Assembly: GCA_942159475.1 (NCBI GenBank)
Contig: OW804098.1
Span: forward strand, 114,393,916 to 114,457,915
Direction of reading: 5' to 3'
Length of the DNA stretch: 64,000 nt
Origin: Sthenelais limicola
Taxonomy: Eukaryota > Annelida > Polychaeta > Phyllodocida > Sigalionidae
The notes beneath the pieces were generated by a model, which did no database searches, was not told the origin of the DNA, and saw nothing but the letters and a program-made list of their open reading frames with translations. This document shows positions 41,981 through 55,600 of this stretch, piece after piece. Position numbers and translations under genes: made by a program. How positions within the stretch are numbered: the stretch's first letter is position 1; each line of letters starts with the position of its first letter.

Positions 41981-42999
41981 ATATAAGTGTTTTTATTTCC
42001 AATTCATCGTACATTTCATAGAAAAGGGTCATGTCTCAGTCAATGAAACCATTGTTTTTCTTAGAGTGCCCGTATGCTTCGACATTATTATTACAACTCT
42101 TCTCTTACTAGAATGTGCATAGTCAGGTCTTTTCAACATATTTGATCTTTCTGGAATTACACTATATTATGAATCATGGTATATTCATACCAACTCTTAA
42201 TAACTATGTACAATCATTTCTCAATAAAACAAATTTAAAAGTAGTTTGCTTTTGTTTTTAGCAACTTAAAAGTTCCTTATATATAACAAGGTAAACTACA
42301 CTCCTTGATGACATTATATAGCAGATTAATCCCACTTTTCAACAGTACATGCATACAAGACTTACAGGCTTGAAAAGATGAATCTATTATTGAGTTTTTA
42401 ATATAAAAAACTCAATAATGTACAAATATATATATGGTTTAATCATTAACTGACATTTGTCAGAACTGTCTTTTTACTTTAATCATTTTGAACCATATAA
42501 TCATTTTTCAGATACAATCTGAAATTGACCAAGTCTTCTACCTGGTGACCCTCAAAAAATTTATTATTTTCTGAGTTCCATAAGAAAGATGCTTTATACA
42601 AGAATGATCTTTTTATCCTCTCCGAATGTGGAGTTATTATCTTAAGCATTTTCTTTTTGTTACCTTTATTCGACCTTAGATCCCTTTTATTTGAATCAAT
42701 GTTATCGGTTATTAAAGATTTTTTAAAAGCTATCTCCAATATATGAGCCTCTCTTCTTTTATCCAGAGGAGGAATACCCAGTTCCTTTGACAATTCTACT
42801 ACATTTGTTCTTTTATCCAAGAACTTTGCCCTTCTTATAATATTATTTTGCAATACTTGTAACTTATTTAACAATGCCTTATTATTAGTCCCATTATATA
42901 TTGTGTCCCCAAAATCCATGTGGGGAATAACCATTACCTTATACAAGTTCAAAAACATTTTCTCCGTGAAAACATGTCTTGTCATGTCTTTTAACATAT
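41981..42999 (-). mobile_element. 5'-truncated LINE with (TA)n tail inserted in MA
   Basis: Flanked by CTGAGT(A/G)TAT (41971-41980, 43000-43009). On the minus strand it begins inside the RT ORF and ends in an AT-rich 3' UTR with (TA)n, like the LINE tail at 26846-28102. Confidence 0.83.
42479..42997 (-). pseudogene. LINE ORF2 C-terminal fragment (172 codons)
   Basis: Open from the truncation point to a stop at 42479. Contains YKVMVIPHMDFGDTIYNG, LNKLQVLQNNIIRRAKFL, LSKELGIPPLDKRREAHIL and LWNSENNKFF. These are the conserved post-RT thumb and C-terminal motifs of CR1/L2/Crack-like non-LTR retrotransposons (P---YG--IW, KLQ--QN-A-R). No upstream RT domain, so non-functional. Confidence 0.88.
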
Positions 43000-43161
43000 C
43001 TGAGTGTATGCTGTATTGTATTCATTCAATAAATCTGTCTGGTTATGTTGAACTGTATTTTGAACCAGATTTTTGTCTGAAATTGGGGTTATTTGAGAGG
43101 ATTGGTGAAGGCAAATTGTACATTTTCTGGCGATTTCACCCATTTAGCTAGTGCTGTATAT

Positions 43162-43413
43162 GGATCAGATTTTCAGAAAATGTACAATTGGTAGATCTAC
43201 ACATTTAGGAAATTCTCCTAAATTAGGCTAAAAAATGAAGAATACCAGGTATATCTGAGTACATTTGGTATCGCATTGTTTTAAAGTATCAGTTCTGTTA
43301 TGTTAAACTGCATTTTGAAGCTCATTTTTGTCTTAAATGTGGGATATTTGAGAGGATCGGTCTGAAATGTGGACTATTTGAGGCGAATTGTACATTTTCT
43401 GAAAATCTGACAC
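43162..43413 (+). mobile_element. MITE family MA, full copy with short internal duplication
   Basis: GGATCAGATTTTCAGAAAAT to TGAAAATCTGACAC, flanked by ATAT. GTCTGAAATGTGGACTATTTG is a second version of the preceding segment. Confidence 0.88.
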
Positions 43414-43693
43414 ATATAATATTACAGCCTATACCAAAGAGAGGGCCACATGACACATGCAATACTCACATTCAGGGCAGACCCAAACCCACCACAAATC
43501 ATCATTTCCCATCATATCCTATCCACACAACTATAAAACATCACCACAATTTATTAGTTTATTACTGTGGATGTCAACTTCCCAAAGAAGGACTGGTTGT
43601 ATGATCTTAATGGTCGTGTTTTGTCACCACATTGCATGATATTAGTTTATTTATATATGCAGGTATTTATGGTATTCATGAAAAACAAGTATG

Positions 43694-44623
43694 TGGGTCG
43701 ATGCATCAGAAAATGTACAATTCCCTGTCACTATTCTTCTCAAATAACCGAAATTTGAGACCGAAAGTTTAAAATACAGTTTAATATAACCAAACAGATG
43801 TTTGAATCAGTGCAATGCCAAAATATACAGTGGAACCTCTCTATTGAGACCACCCTTGGGACTGAATGATTATTGGTCTCATAGCGAGGTGGTCTCTTTT
43901 GAGGGCTTTCAATCTAATAAGAGGGAATAATTCGGGACTGGGAAAACCGGTCTTAAAGTGACACTTCTCACTGTTGTTGGCTAGATTATCGAGTAACGCA
44001 ATTTCTACTTCCTTTTCTAGTATTTGATCCACCTTACCCTACCTAACTAACTCCTGTGGATATCAAAACTCTAACATTCATATTATATCAGATATTTGGT
44101 AAAACAGTGAGCAAAATCGTTTTGGCTTACCAACCCAAAATGTCAAGCTATGTCAGAGTGGCAGTTGGGTTCTGGCATCTGGAGTTACATAATGCCAGCC
44201 TTGACCAAAGGTCACTGATAGACTCCTATGTTAAATCTAGTTACATCAATAGTCACTTAAGAGAGTGGGGGCACCACTTGACGGCTACTATTCTGTGATT
44301 TGAAATCTGGTCTATTCATTACACTTATTCAATGATTATTGAATGAAGAAACAATTTTGGTGCTCCATACTTTAGATATTGTCATAGATATCCTATATGG
44401 TTACACTGAATAAGTTTCATGTGATTCTGTGACTACTCGTTTTAACTATCTTAGCCACTTTAATAGAGGGGTGGTCTCTATAATGAGGTGGTCTTTATGT
44501 GAGGTTCCACTGTACTCAGATATTCCTAGGATTTTACATTTTCTGATTTAGATTCATGATTTAGCAGAATTTACTAAAGTGTCACTAAGAGTTCCAAATG
44601 TACATGTCTTGACGACCTGACCC
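43694..44623 (-). mobile_element. MITE family MA split by a pogo-like MITE
   Basis: Left part 43694-43827, right part 44515-44623 (ends TGACGACCTGACCC). Confidence 0.82.
43828..44512. mobile_element. pogo/Tigger-like non-autonomous element (MJ), 685 bp
   Basis: Inverted ends CAGTGGAACCTC / GAGGTTCCACTG with TA on both sides (43826-43827, 44513-44514). These are the CAGT..ACTG termini and TA target typical of the pogo group of Tc1/mariner elements. No transposase-like frame inside. Inserted in an MA copy. Confidence 0.88.
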
Positions 44624-44785
44624 ATATGTTGATTTAGAAACTTGTACATTACTTTATGGAGGCAAAAGTATTTGGCAGTGATAATATCGCATCAACAGTA
44701 TTAATATAAATCTTTATTATGAAGAATAGCATCACAACCTCAAACCTCGGTATTTGCTAGTTTATTAAGGCATCTGTTGGTACAT

Positions 44786-45019
44786 GGGTCAGATTTTCAG
44801 AAAATGTACAATTCAACTTCGCCAATCTTTTCAAACAACCCAAATTCAGACGAAAATAAAGTACAAAACACAGTTCAAACTTACCAAACAGATTGCTAGA
44901 ATCAATGCAATGCCGAATACACTCAGATTTACCTAGTATTGACCAAATTGCAGCTTAATTTAGCAGAATTTACTAAATGTGTACAGCTGCCAATTGTACA
45001 TTTTCTGAAAATCTGACCC
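44786..45019 (-). mobile_element. MITE family MA, full copy
   Basis: Flanked by ACAT at 44782-44785 and 45020-45023. Confidence 0.92.
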
Positions 45020-45023
45020 ACAT

Positions 45024-46154
45024 ATATTTCACAACGTTTCGACCTGGTTTGGTGGTCTCCCTCATGTGTGGATGTATCAATATAAATCTGTACCTTTAAT
45101 GTGAATTACTTACCATTTCTGTGTGGGGTGGTGGGAAATGTCTCTCCAGTATAAATAACATCAATATAAAAAAAGTATGAGCCTAAATCAGTATATTTCA
45201 AAACGATATTCGAAAAACAACCAGACAAATATTTAATGTTATTGATATTGAATAAAAAATAAACCCATTGTAGATGGCAAAGGACAGAGCAGGAAGTAAA
45301 GTAGAATAGTTATAATTAGATATTTGCTGTGGGACAGGGCGTGATGTGCTACTAGTGTACCACTACTGCCATACAATGCTTGATCTACATGTATACATAT
45401 GATATCAATATTTATATCATTCATATTTGTTAATAACTTGCCAAGAGCTAAATAGTGGCCATAGAATGTGTTTTGGTCAGTGAGTGTTATCATTGTTGTT
45501 ATACAAAGACACTGCTAGCTCATTCTTTCATAAGGATCAGACTTGTTCATTACACCAGTTACAAATATAATTACTTGTCCAGGCTCTGTAAGAAACATTA
45601 GTATTTGAGCTTCACTGCAACTGAACAAACATTAAATGTTAAATTTTGTTTTACCAGTTTGAAGATTTGCTTCAACTTATAATCCAGTAGACAATGTCCA
45701 ATTTCCTTGATTTAAATCCCCTAGCGACTTACTACAAGCATCATTTACTTCCCACCCAGTGCAGGTTGACTGGGTTACCAAAGGCTGCCCATGTGTATAG
45801 CTGCCTATGGTTATACGCATGTAAACAAAAACATTGCTTATAACTGAAAGGAGTAGGGTATCACATCCCATTAGTGTGTTTCCTCTCTTGCACTGAAAGG
45901 ACCAAATATATACAAAAATATGGAGTCAAAACGCCCAAAGCAACCTGATAAGAAGAGTTTGTGTGCGATTCCATCGGCGACACAAACATTTTCCGGACAG
46001 TGTAGCTAACATAGTGCTATTTAATGTATTCTAAGGTTGATTTAGTTAGACAAGATATAGAGTCGCCCATCTCCTGAATATAGTTACCAAGGGAATACAA
46101 ATCTCCATGGTGATAATGACATGACCACCGGACAATGTCTAACTAGGGCTTCCA
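45024..46154 (-). other. Downstream region / presumed 3' UTR of the acyl-CoA ligase gene
   Basis: Follows the stop codon of the minus-strand gene. A minus-strand ATTAAA at 46020-46025 could be a polyadenylation signal. Nothing else recognised. Confidence 0.45.
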
Positions 46155-46294
46155 CTACAGTTTGGACTTGGACTTCAGGTTGTTAATTTCTGCATCACGC
46201 AGGACGCGGCGTAGAATCTTGCCGCTTGGGTTCTTGGGAATGGCTGCCCTGAAGTGCACTCCCCCGCGGAGGTGCTTGTATGGAGCAGCTCGCT
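46155..46294 (-). CDS. Acyl-CoA ligase exon 11 (C-terminal lysine and SKL)
   Basis: Residues 485-530. [23 protein letters not shown], then LKSKSKL and stop TAG at 46155-46157. Acceptor TATTTCAG/AGCGAG. Confidence 0.95.
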
Positions 46295-49200
46295 CTGAAA
46301 TACAAAATGTCTTCTTTGTCATTTAGAATTGCTCAGCTTCATTGATTTCCAGTGGATTCTGTTTCTAAAAGATGCACTTAAGCTAAAATACGCAAAAGGT
46401 CATGGGTGTCAACAGTTTTGTTGAGTGAATAGTGAGTTCAGAACAGCAGAGGGAGTGGTGACCTTGACCCTAGATCAGGGTCAACCAGGATGCTCCTCCT
46501 GGCTCCATCACATCCACTAGTGGAGTCAACTTTGGACAGAAGAACTTCTCAGAAAATGATTATGTTTTCATATTTATATATAAATCTATGGATATGATGT
46601 TGCTAGAATAATTCAGCCCTCACCTGCAACATACTTGAGTAGTGCTACAGCATCAGGTGGTCTACCCTGTTTGAGCACCACATAGGCTGCGGCTACTTCC
46701 CCCGCCTGCTCATCAGGCAGACCTATCACACCCACATCAGCAACATCAGGGTGCGAGATCAGCAGGTCTTCCAGTTCTGCCGGGGGAACCTGAAGTATTG
46801 TAAAATTCGGGACTCCTCTTTCAGTTGTCTTGAATCTTTATTTTGTGTTCTTATTCAGAAATGCACCTGCCACGTCCCCTACCGGCTCAGAGGCCTAACC
46901 ACCTTTCTTCCCGCCACACACTCATGAACTTCTTTTTCATCCTCCAAAACACACGCCGAGGTCCCCATCACTGTTATCTTAAATTCTGATCATGTGGGAG
47001 GGAGGGGGAAGGGAAATTCTGGCTTTAAATTTATATTGAAGAATGACCTTGAATTCCTCAATATCACAGACAGTATGAGGCATAGTGAATTTGGAGATGA
47101 GAGACCATCGTTAATTGTAACAGTGGCGACCAATACATTTTACAGAGACCAAATAAATAGTCTGGGTCATAGAGTTCACATGGTCTAGAGCACTTTGAAC
47201 ATTTTATCACTTGGATATTTCATTGGAGACCTTCGGGCCCTAATATTGCAAATATCAATCTCAGAGACCAACAAAATTCTGTGGGGACCTGGGCGTTGGT
47301 CTCTGGGTTATGTTGCACAGATTTCTTACTGCTTCCTTTTACCAGAACTACAGGGTCTCTCTGCAGGCCTTGAATTTGGAAAAATAAATTCCAGGCCTGG
47401 AAAATGGGTATTTTGGTTGAACAAATCTTCATTGGAATCTATTAATTGGCCTGGAAATTTCCGAAGTTTCTCGGTTTCTTATTGTACACTTGATCTCCTG
47501 ACCTGGTCCTCTCACACCTAACACTGACTCACCAAGTAACAGTTGAAAAAAAGGGATTCAAATAAAATCTGAACATAAACTTGCTAAATACATCATTGGC
47601 ATCATATGAATAAGTAGTGCCTGGTGGGAGGTGGTGAAATTTCCTTAAATTAAATAAGACCTTTACCTGAAATCCTTTGTACTTGATCAATTCCTTTAGT
47701 CTGTCAACTATGAAGAGATTGCCTTCTTTGTCATGGTATCCAATATCACCTAGGAGAGGTTTGGCTTTAATAGTTATCCACATATTATACATAGTATTTA
47801 CTGACGCCATATATGTGTCAACCCCTGTAAACATTAGCTGGACATGTGTGCTCCAAGCTTCAAGAATGCTGTTTTTCCTCTGTTTTCACCTCCGAAAGTT
47901 TTAGAGAATGTAATATAAATATGCTGATATTAATAAATTATGTATTATATTTTTTTTATCAGATAAGGTATATAGTCATTTTTAGAGAATGCAATATAAA
48001 GTATGCTGATAAGTTATATGGTCATTTTTTAGTGTTATGTGTCATGATGGAATAGAGTATAATCGCCATTATCAAACATTCGAAACGGGAAAGCCTGTCG
48101 ATCTATTGCCTCCCACTATCTATGCAGACACACATTATGGCTGCCAGTGAGGATAGCCGCTGACTGGGGTGATGTCATGTGAATACTATGTATAGTAACC
48201 TTGATGACAATGTCAGGGTAATTCATATGAGTATAAGTCAGGAGGGGTTGCATCTTACCAGTGTGGAGCCACCCGTCACTGTCCATTGTCTCATGTGTTT
48301 TCTCCGGTGCATACCAGTAGCCCTTCATCACTGCAGGGGTCAGCACCCACACCTCCCCACTCTCTCCTACCCTGGTCACCTCATGGCCAGTCTCTATGTC
48401 CATCAACTGAATGCAGGTAACATGAGAATAAAATGAAAATTTTAGATATGACCTCTTATGTAACCATAAGGTATAACAACAGTAGGAAAATCTCCGGAAA
48501 AAACTGATCCGACTTAGTGTGTTTGAAGCATTCTATTTTCCTTTTACCCTATGTGTTAAGACCGCAAGTGGGTCTTTATCGGGGGTGTGTAATTAAGTTA
48601 AGGCTTGAATACATTCTGCTGTTTCTGCAAGAACAAAATTTCAGTTCAATCACACGCATGCATTTTACACCAGGGGTTACCACTTATGGTTAATTCGCTT
48701 CTGCTTATCTGAATCAAAGGATGAGACATTTGATTGGCCAGAGAGAGTGTCTTATCCAGTGGTTCCTAGAAGTAATATTAGATTTCATTAAAACTGGAAC
48801 TAAAAACAACCTAAATCCCCAGATGTCTGTGCTTATCCCATACACTGCCATAACCGGAAGTCTGCCTCTGAGTATGATTTAGTTCTAATTGAAACACTAG
48901 GTGGCATGACGGTAGTCCCTGTCTGTGACAGGAAGAATTTAATTTCTGTCTGTGACCTGGTCCTGGGTAAGACCATGAAGTGTCTTTCCTTCTCTTTTTC
49001 TCTGTCTCTTTACCTTCTCTATTTCAGAAACTGCCTCCCTCTCAGCTCTCCCGCCCTTGATATAACCTTCAATGTGTTGATAAGGGCGTAAAGCAACCAA
49101 TCTCACTCACTCACACCTGTCTGTGACAGTACAATTTCAATCCCTGTCTGTGACAGTACAAATTCAATCCCTGTTTATGACAGTGAGAATTTAATCCCTG

Positions 49201-52200
49201 TCTGTGACAGTGAGAATTTAATCCCTGTTTGTGACAGCGAGAATTTAATCCCTGTCTGTGACAGTGAGAATTGAGCTGAGTGTAGAGGTTCAACTGTAAA
49301 GTCGCCCTAATAAATGGAGAATCAAACTTGGGTGGCTACAACAACAACTTATCGCCCTCTTTCTTTCTGCAGGGGTTTTCCTCAAGCACCCTCTGTTACA
49401 CAAACTCAGGCATTATGTAGCTGCCTGCTGGCAGCCTCAGTCTGTACCTTGCACTGGATGGCAGGGTGCACCTTTCCCACTGAACCATACACAGCCTCCT
49501 CATCCATTGGTGACATGTGGGTGGCTGATCCAGTCTCTGTCAGGCCATAAACTGTAATAAACAAACACACATATATAATTATTTGCAAGCTTTTGTAAAA
49601 CAAAACAAAATGGCAGTTCTTTCCATTCTTCCATTATAATTCATCATCCTGCACCCTCGCCCTTGCCCCAATTAGAATATCAAAAAGTGAATGACTCAAT
49701 AAATTGTACCTTGACGTATGTGGTGCAAATTAAACCTTTTCACCAGTTGCCTCTGCACTGCGGTGCCCAGCCCTGCCCCGCCAGACACGACATGGTTGAG
49801 ACTTGTGCAGTCATACCTGTCACACAGGGGATCCTTGGCCATCCTCAGTAACACTGTGGGAGGAACATCTATAGCTTCTACCTGCAAATTAAACAAATCC
49901 ACATGTTTCTGACATCTGACAAGCTCTCGAAAAAAGTCTGGTCCTTTAAATTAAATAAAATCTCAACTTGAGTCAACCTGAGTTGCAGACAATGATCACA
50001 TAGCTTCATGACACTCTGGAAGATCTATTTGTAGAAGGGGCTCGCCCGATTTTGTATGCCATGTGTGTGAATAAAAGTTGTTAATGATTTTCTAAAAATT
50101 TATAATGACACCCTATTTGATTATACTTAATGTTTTATTTATTAAATATTGTTATTGGCCTATAATGAAATAAAAAAAATACCGGGAGAGGGAGAGGGGA
50201 GGGGTCAGCGCATCCCCCCACCCAACTGTGGACCATATGTTATGCTTGTGTTTTATATGACTGTATGTCGCTGTTATGATTGTTCATTATGTCATTTGTG
50301 GCGACATATGCCAGTTTTGCCCTGCCAGGGAGCGACAAATCTATATCATACCTTTATTATATCTATATACATTATATAACCTATATTCATGTTCAGTTAC
50401 ATGACTGTTTCTTTTTATTTCATGTTTACTCAACAATGCTTATATGTGATGTGTTTCAGGAAAATGAGTCATAAGTCGCAAAAAATAGATTTTGAGATAT
50501 CATTATATTTGAAAAGATGAGATCAAGCCGATTCCAAAGGTAGCAAACAGTCTGATAAAATAATAATTATTTCTAGATTTTAAGTTTGATATTTTCGTTT
50601 TTGAAAAAAAATGTTTCTAATATTTCTGGGAGTCACTAAACAGTAAAGTAACTAAATGTAGTCCATATAAGGACCTTTAAAACCAAAGGATATATTACAT
50701 AGATTGTCCTGCAATTTGATACATCGATTGACATAACCATAGGTGACACACTCCCCAAAAATCAGAACATTCCAATGATGTGATCTTGTGAAAAAAACGC
50801 TTTGAAAAATATCAATTTTGCGACTTATGACTCATTTTCCTGAAACACATCACATATACCATGTCCAAGTAGTTTAGATATTCTATATAAACATTTGATG
50901 TAACAACAAATATATTTAGCGTAGACATTCTGTGTAGTAACAATTAACTTTCTGGCCTTTACAGACATTATCTAAAAATTATCCACTCCAGTAGTCAAGG
51001 ACCATGCTGGAAGACCGGGATTTCTTTTCTGAAACATGGCTCCTATTTGTACAACATATTTAGGTACAAATAAAGAATATATTGAATTGAATTAAACTGT
51101 GGACCACTTGTGGCACATGTGATTCCAGCAGAGGTCAGTCTGCTAATTGGGTCAACAATCAACCCAAAAGAATCCAATTCTTTCCAATATGATAATTATG
51201 GAAATGTAGTATATGCATATATAGAAACTTTATTGTTCAAAAAGATTGGAATACCTTGTATTTTGCTATCAGTTGAAGGTAGCGTTCAAAATCAAATTTG
51301 CGTATCAGGACAAACTTGCAGAATGCGGAGAGGAAGAAGGCAATAAACATGGCACCTCCGATGTGGTAGAATGGAAACACACATATTGCAGTCACGCCTT
51401 CAGGAATAAACGCAAACTTTTTATACCTACTAAAAATGAAAATTGATTGTATTAAAAATTATAAAAAGAAGGCATGTGATTCTGTCCTCTGTATGACTAT
51501 TAGATCATGAATTCAATAGTTTTATTCATGCTACCATCATTTTTTAAAACCTTTGTGTAGTGGGAAACTCAAATTTTTGTATTCTACTGTAAATTAGAGG
51601 TAGTTATTTGACCAGAGCTCCAATAGGTTTGTAGAGAGAGAGAAGTATCAGGTCCACTCTAAATTCTACACTACACTCATCTCTACAGAATGAACATATT
51701 CACATGACCCAGCCAAACAATGATACAAACAATGACAAATAATGAGCCAAACACCAGAATTACACTAAGGAAGGGGAACAAATGATACCCTTATCCTCAT
51801 TCACCTATATTGTAATCAGCACGTCTCATTACTTTCCTCCCTAATAGTTTTTTCCACTGTAATATTGCAGATAAAAGCAAACTGATTCTTGAACAGAGGA
51901 TGGCAAAGGCTACCGTATTTTTTCATTCTGGATAAAAAACATTTTGTTTTAAAAACACCCAATTTCATAAGAAAGGTCCATACAAAATTAACAATAAATA
52001 CAAAATGGCGTCACGATTAAACCTTGCCTTTCATTTAAAAAAAAATAGAACTTTACAGTGTCTGTTAAAATATAACACCCTTCAAAATGGTTTGTGTGAC
52101 ATATTATTAAAATTTCCTGTTATTTATGTCTTTTAAATAAAGATCCGATGTTTATTTTTTTAATTCTTTTGTCCTCTTTGAGAGCTGTAGCATATTGCGT

Positions 52201-52656
52201 AAGTCTGGTCCAGTGTTCTCAGGTGGTGGGAAATTTTTTTTTCTGATGTTGCACAAAAAACCCCCCCAAAAATACCCAATTGTTTCACTGCTGACAGCAG
52301 GCCTGTCACTTACTGGGAGAACATGAAGGTAGTAGCCATGAAGGCCTTGTGTGTGAGCATGACACCCTTGGCCTGCCCCGTGGTACCGCTAGAGTAGGGC
52401 AGGAACGCCACATCATTGTCTGCATCAAATGTTACCCGCGGGAAACAGGAGCCATCGTCTCCCCGCAACTCTTCCATCGAGGTGAATTCTAGAGCTTTGC
52501 CAATGACTATGATTTCCTAAAAAGCAAGATTCAGTTGAAGAAGGAAAAAAAGAAAAAAAAAGATTCAGTTGAAGGAAAATCATTTAGCAATATGTAATGA
52601 TTTTTTGTTATATTTTTGTTGGGATTCCATTGTTTTCTTATTTGGGATTCCCTACT

Positions 52657-52687
<31 letters not shown>

Positions 52688-55600
52688 GAATTTTGCATGG
52701 ACTAACTAGTATTTCTGTAGCAGTGCATTTCTGTTTGGGACATTTTTTATAGGTTTGTCAGGTTTTATGCTTGCTGCCACTAGGCAGAGGGGCAGCTGGA
52801 GTCTGCTGCTATTGACCATACTTGACCTATCCTGCCTACCACCAGTCCCAGAACACCTCAACACCTATTGGGCTTGTATCCCATCATCTAGGCACGGCCA
52901 CCATGGAACTGACCATGTCTGCCATCGCTATAATATAGAGAGATATTTTCCCCTCTTGCTGCTCACGTCTGCTGCTTGCTGCTGCTGTGAGGTGAATGTT
53001 GCCGGACACTGGTCTGTTGGGAGTTGCTCCACTGCTATTGGCTGAATTCAAAAGCTTTTGCCTGGCCCTGAGAGGAGACTGGGGATTGGGGCCCCAGTTT
53101 TACCCAGTTTAAACTGGAACAAACCTAACGATGAGGCTAATGGCCAAGGAAGGAGAGGGTTTGGTTTGTTTAAAGCACATTAAAAATAAATAGTTAATTC
53201 CACCTAAACTCCCCAGGCCAAAGGTCCTACACACTACCAATTGTGTCCCAGCGGCTGGTCAGGTGTTAAACTGAAGCATTTATCATTTATAGATGGTGCT
53301 ATATAAATATTATATAATAAGAAGGTCATCATACCTTGACTCTAGGACAGTCTTTGATGGCAGGGATCACTTTGGATAAAATGTCATCATCAGCAATAAC
53401 AAAGGTGGCTCTGGAATCTCCCACCTGGCGACGGATCTCATCTACAAGCAGAGAGAACAATCTTGTTTTATTGATGCCAAGTTCTGCTGAATTTAAAAAC
53501 AAAGGTGAATTACATGTACAGCCTTTTGACCTGCAATGAATTTGAGGCACAGTTTATTTACAAGTCGAATTTAGGCTTTAACTGGTATGTGAAATGTCTG
53601 GCCAATAAAGATATTTTAAAACAAAGAAAAAGGACCGGCAGTTCTCCACCAGTGATGTGTATGGATTAATTATTGCAAAAAATTATTGCAATTTTCGATA
53701 AAATATTGCCAAATATTTGTATATCAGATTTCATCAGAATCCATCCCAGGATGCACTGTGACAGACATGCGCAGTGAGACATGCAAATCCCCAATTCTAA
53801 TGGGAATGATAACAGTGTTAACAGGAAGGCTTGCAGTTATAAAGTGATTTATTAAATTCCTAAGTGGCTGGTACACAATCCTGTAATCAATACCTAGACT
53901 CCTGTTGAGTGCTAATGTACCATTACATAACAATATATTTAGAGTTGAAGGCCATAGCAATGGCTGAGTTGTGGAGCTCTCTAAGAGACACTTATTGAAA
54001 TCAAACTGTCCATACTATGGCAACCATGATGATTTGTCATGTTTTCATTAAATTTGTGTCAAAAAAGAAAAAGAAATTCTTAGTGTCAGAGCTACTTTTC
54101 ATACTATGGCAACATAGAATCAATTATATTTTATAGGTCATGAGCATGAGCATGAAGTATACAAATTATACTTAAGTCTCGGCCACCACGAGAGTGTGTG
54201 GTCGAGAATAAACGAGACGCGCGGTCACGTGACTGGCACTTCAGCGGGATTATCGTATGACGAAAAGGTGGCTTCAGCGAGTTGGTAAGTAAATTATTCT
54301 TTAAAGACCGTTAGGTCCGTTTTTTACTTATAAAAATTGTCAATATGATTGAATTAAGAGGTACAGCATTAGCCGCGTAGCTTTTGCACTTCGTTTTCAC
54401 GGGGAAAATTGTGTTTAATCTTAGTTTTGGTTCTGCTTGCAGGACTCCCCACGTGTTAACGCTACACCCGAAGACCTCATTCCGTATCAGGAGCCGAGTC
54501 GCTTCTGTCCTTAAGACGGCAAAGAGCATGGTTAGGCAGACAATAAAGCCAAAGAAATCAGCACAAACACTTGAAGAACAATCAGTTGTGATTGCAAACA
54601 TTTTGTCTGATCCAAATCCTCAACCGCACCGCAGGGGCCGATCAGCTATCATGGCAAACCAGTCGGGCGATAACGCCTCGGGCGATAATACAGCCTCGGG
54701 CAATAAGAAAAACAGTAAACCCGCGAAGGATACTGGCGATCAAATAACTGTCGACCATCCTTCTGATGAACCCCCTGTTTGGTTCCTAAATTGGCTTAAA
54801 ACTCAGAATAAGAGTAAAGATCAGGAAAATAAGGCCAGTAAAGAAAAGCCGAAAAACAAACCGAGTGCGGCAGCAGGCTCTGCTAGCCAAGCGGCCGGTC
54901 CGGAGAAGGACGGTACGACCCCTCCAAATGGTCAGACGGTGAAGGCTATAGTCCACAGCGAAAAAGTACATGATGTTTCTGAGTCTGAGTATGATATGAC
55001 CTTTGAGGAAGAGGAGGAGGATGAAGATAATACTTTTGAAGAAGCTGGCCCTACGGAGAAGAAACTCCGCGAATTGATGGATAAAATAGAAGGGAAAGGA
55101 GAAGCTTCTCCGATCTCAGCATCGCTAGCAAGAGTAGTGAAAGATGCGGCCCAAAATCCAGATAAGGATAACGAATTACATAAGATCGCAATTAACGAAA
55201 AAAGAGTTGAGAACTTAAAGTTCCTCACTCCGCCTACTTTAAACAAACCGATTTGGCAGAACGTGAAGAGATATCACAGAATTTTCGACCAGAAATGCCA
55301 ATCGATGCAGTGCTACCTAGACGCAGCCATTTCTTTAGTGGCGCCGGCAGCCGAAGCTATCCAAGCTAGAGAGAATGTTGACAAACACCTGGGAGAGCAT
55401 GGCCCGCATGTGATTCAAGGACTGAGACTCATGTCTTTTGTTCACCAAGAGATCGCTCAACGCAGGAGAGAGGCGTTAAAGTCGTGGGTCCACCCTAAAT
55501 ATCATAGGATGTGTAGAAAACCAGAAGAGGAGAGTTCTCTTTTAATGGGGGACAAGTTTGTAGACCTGACCAAGGAATGCGATGAAGAATCAGCGGCTAT

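Larger units (their letters stand above)
41888..43141 (+). mobile_element. MITE family MA split by a LINE tail
   Basis: MA left part 41888-41980 (GGGTCAGAATTTCAGAAAAT), right part 43000-43141 (ends GGCGATTTCACCC). The ~1 kb between is a LINE. Confidence 0.85.
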
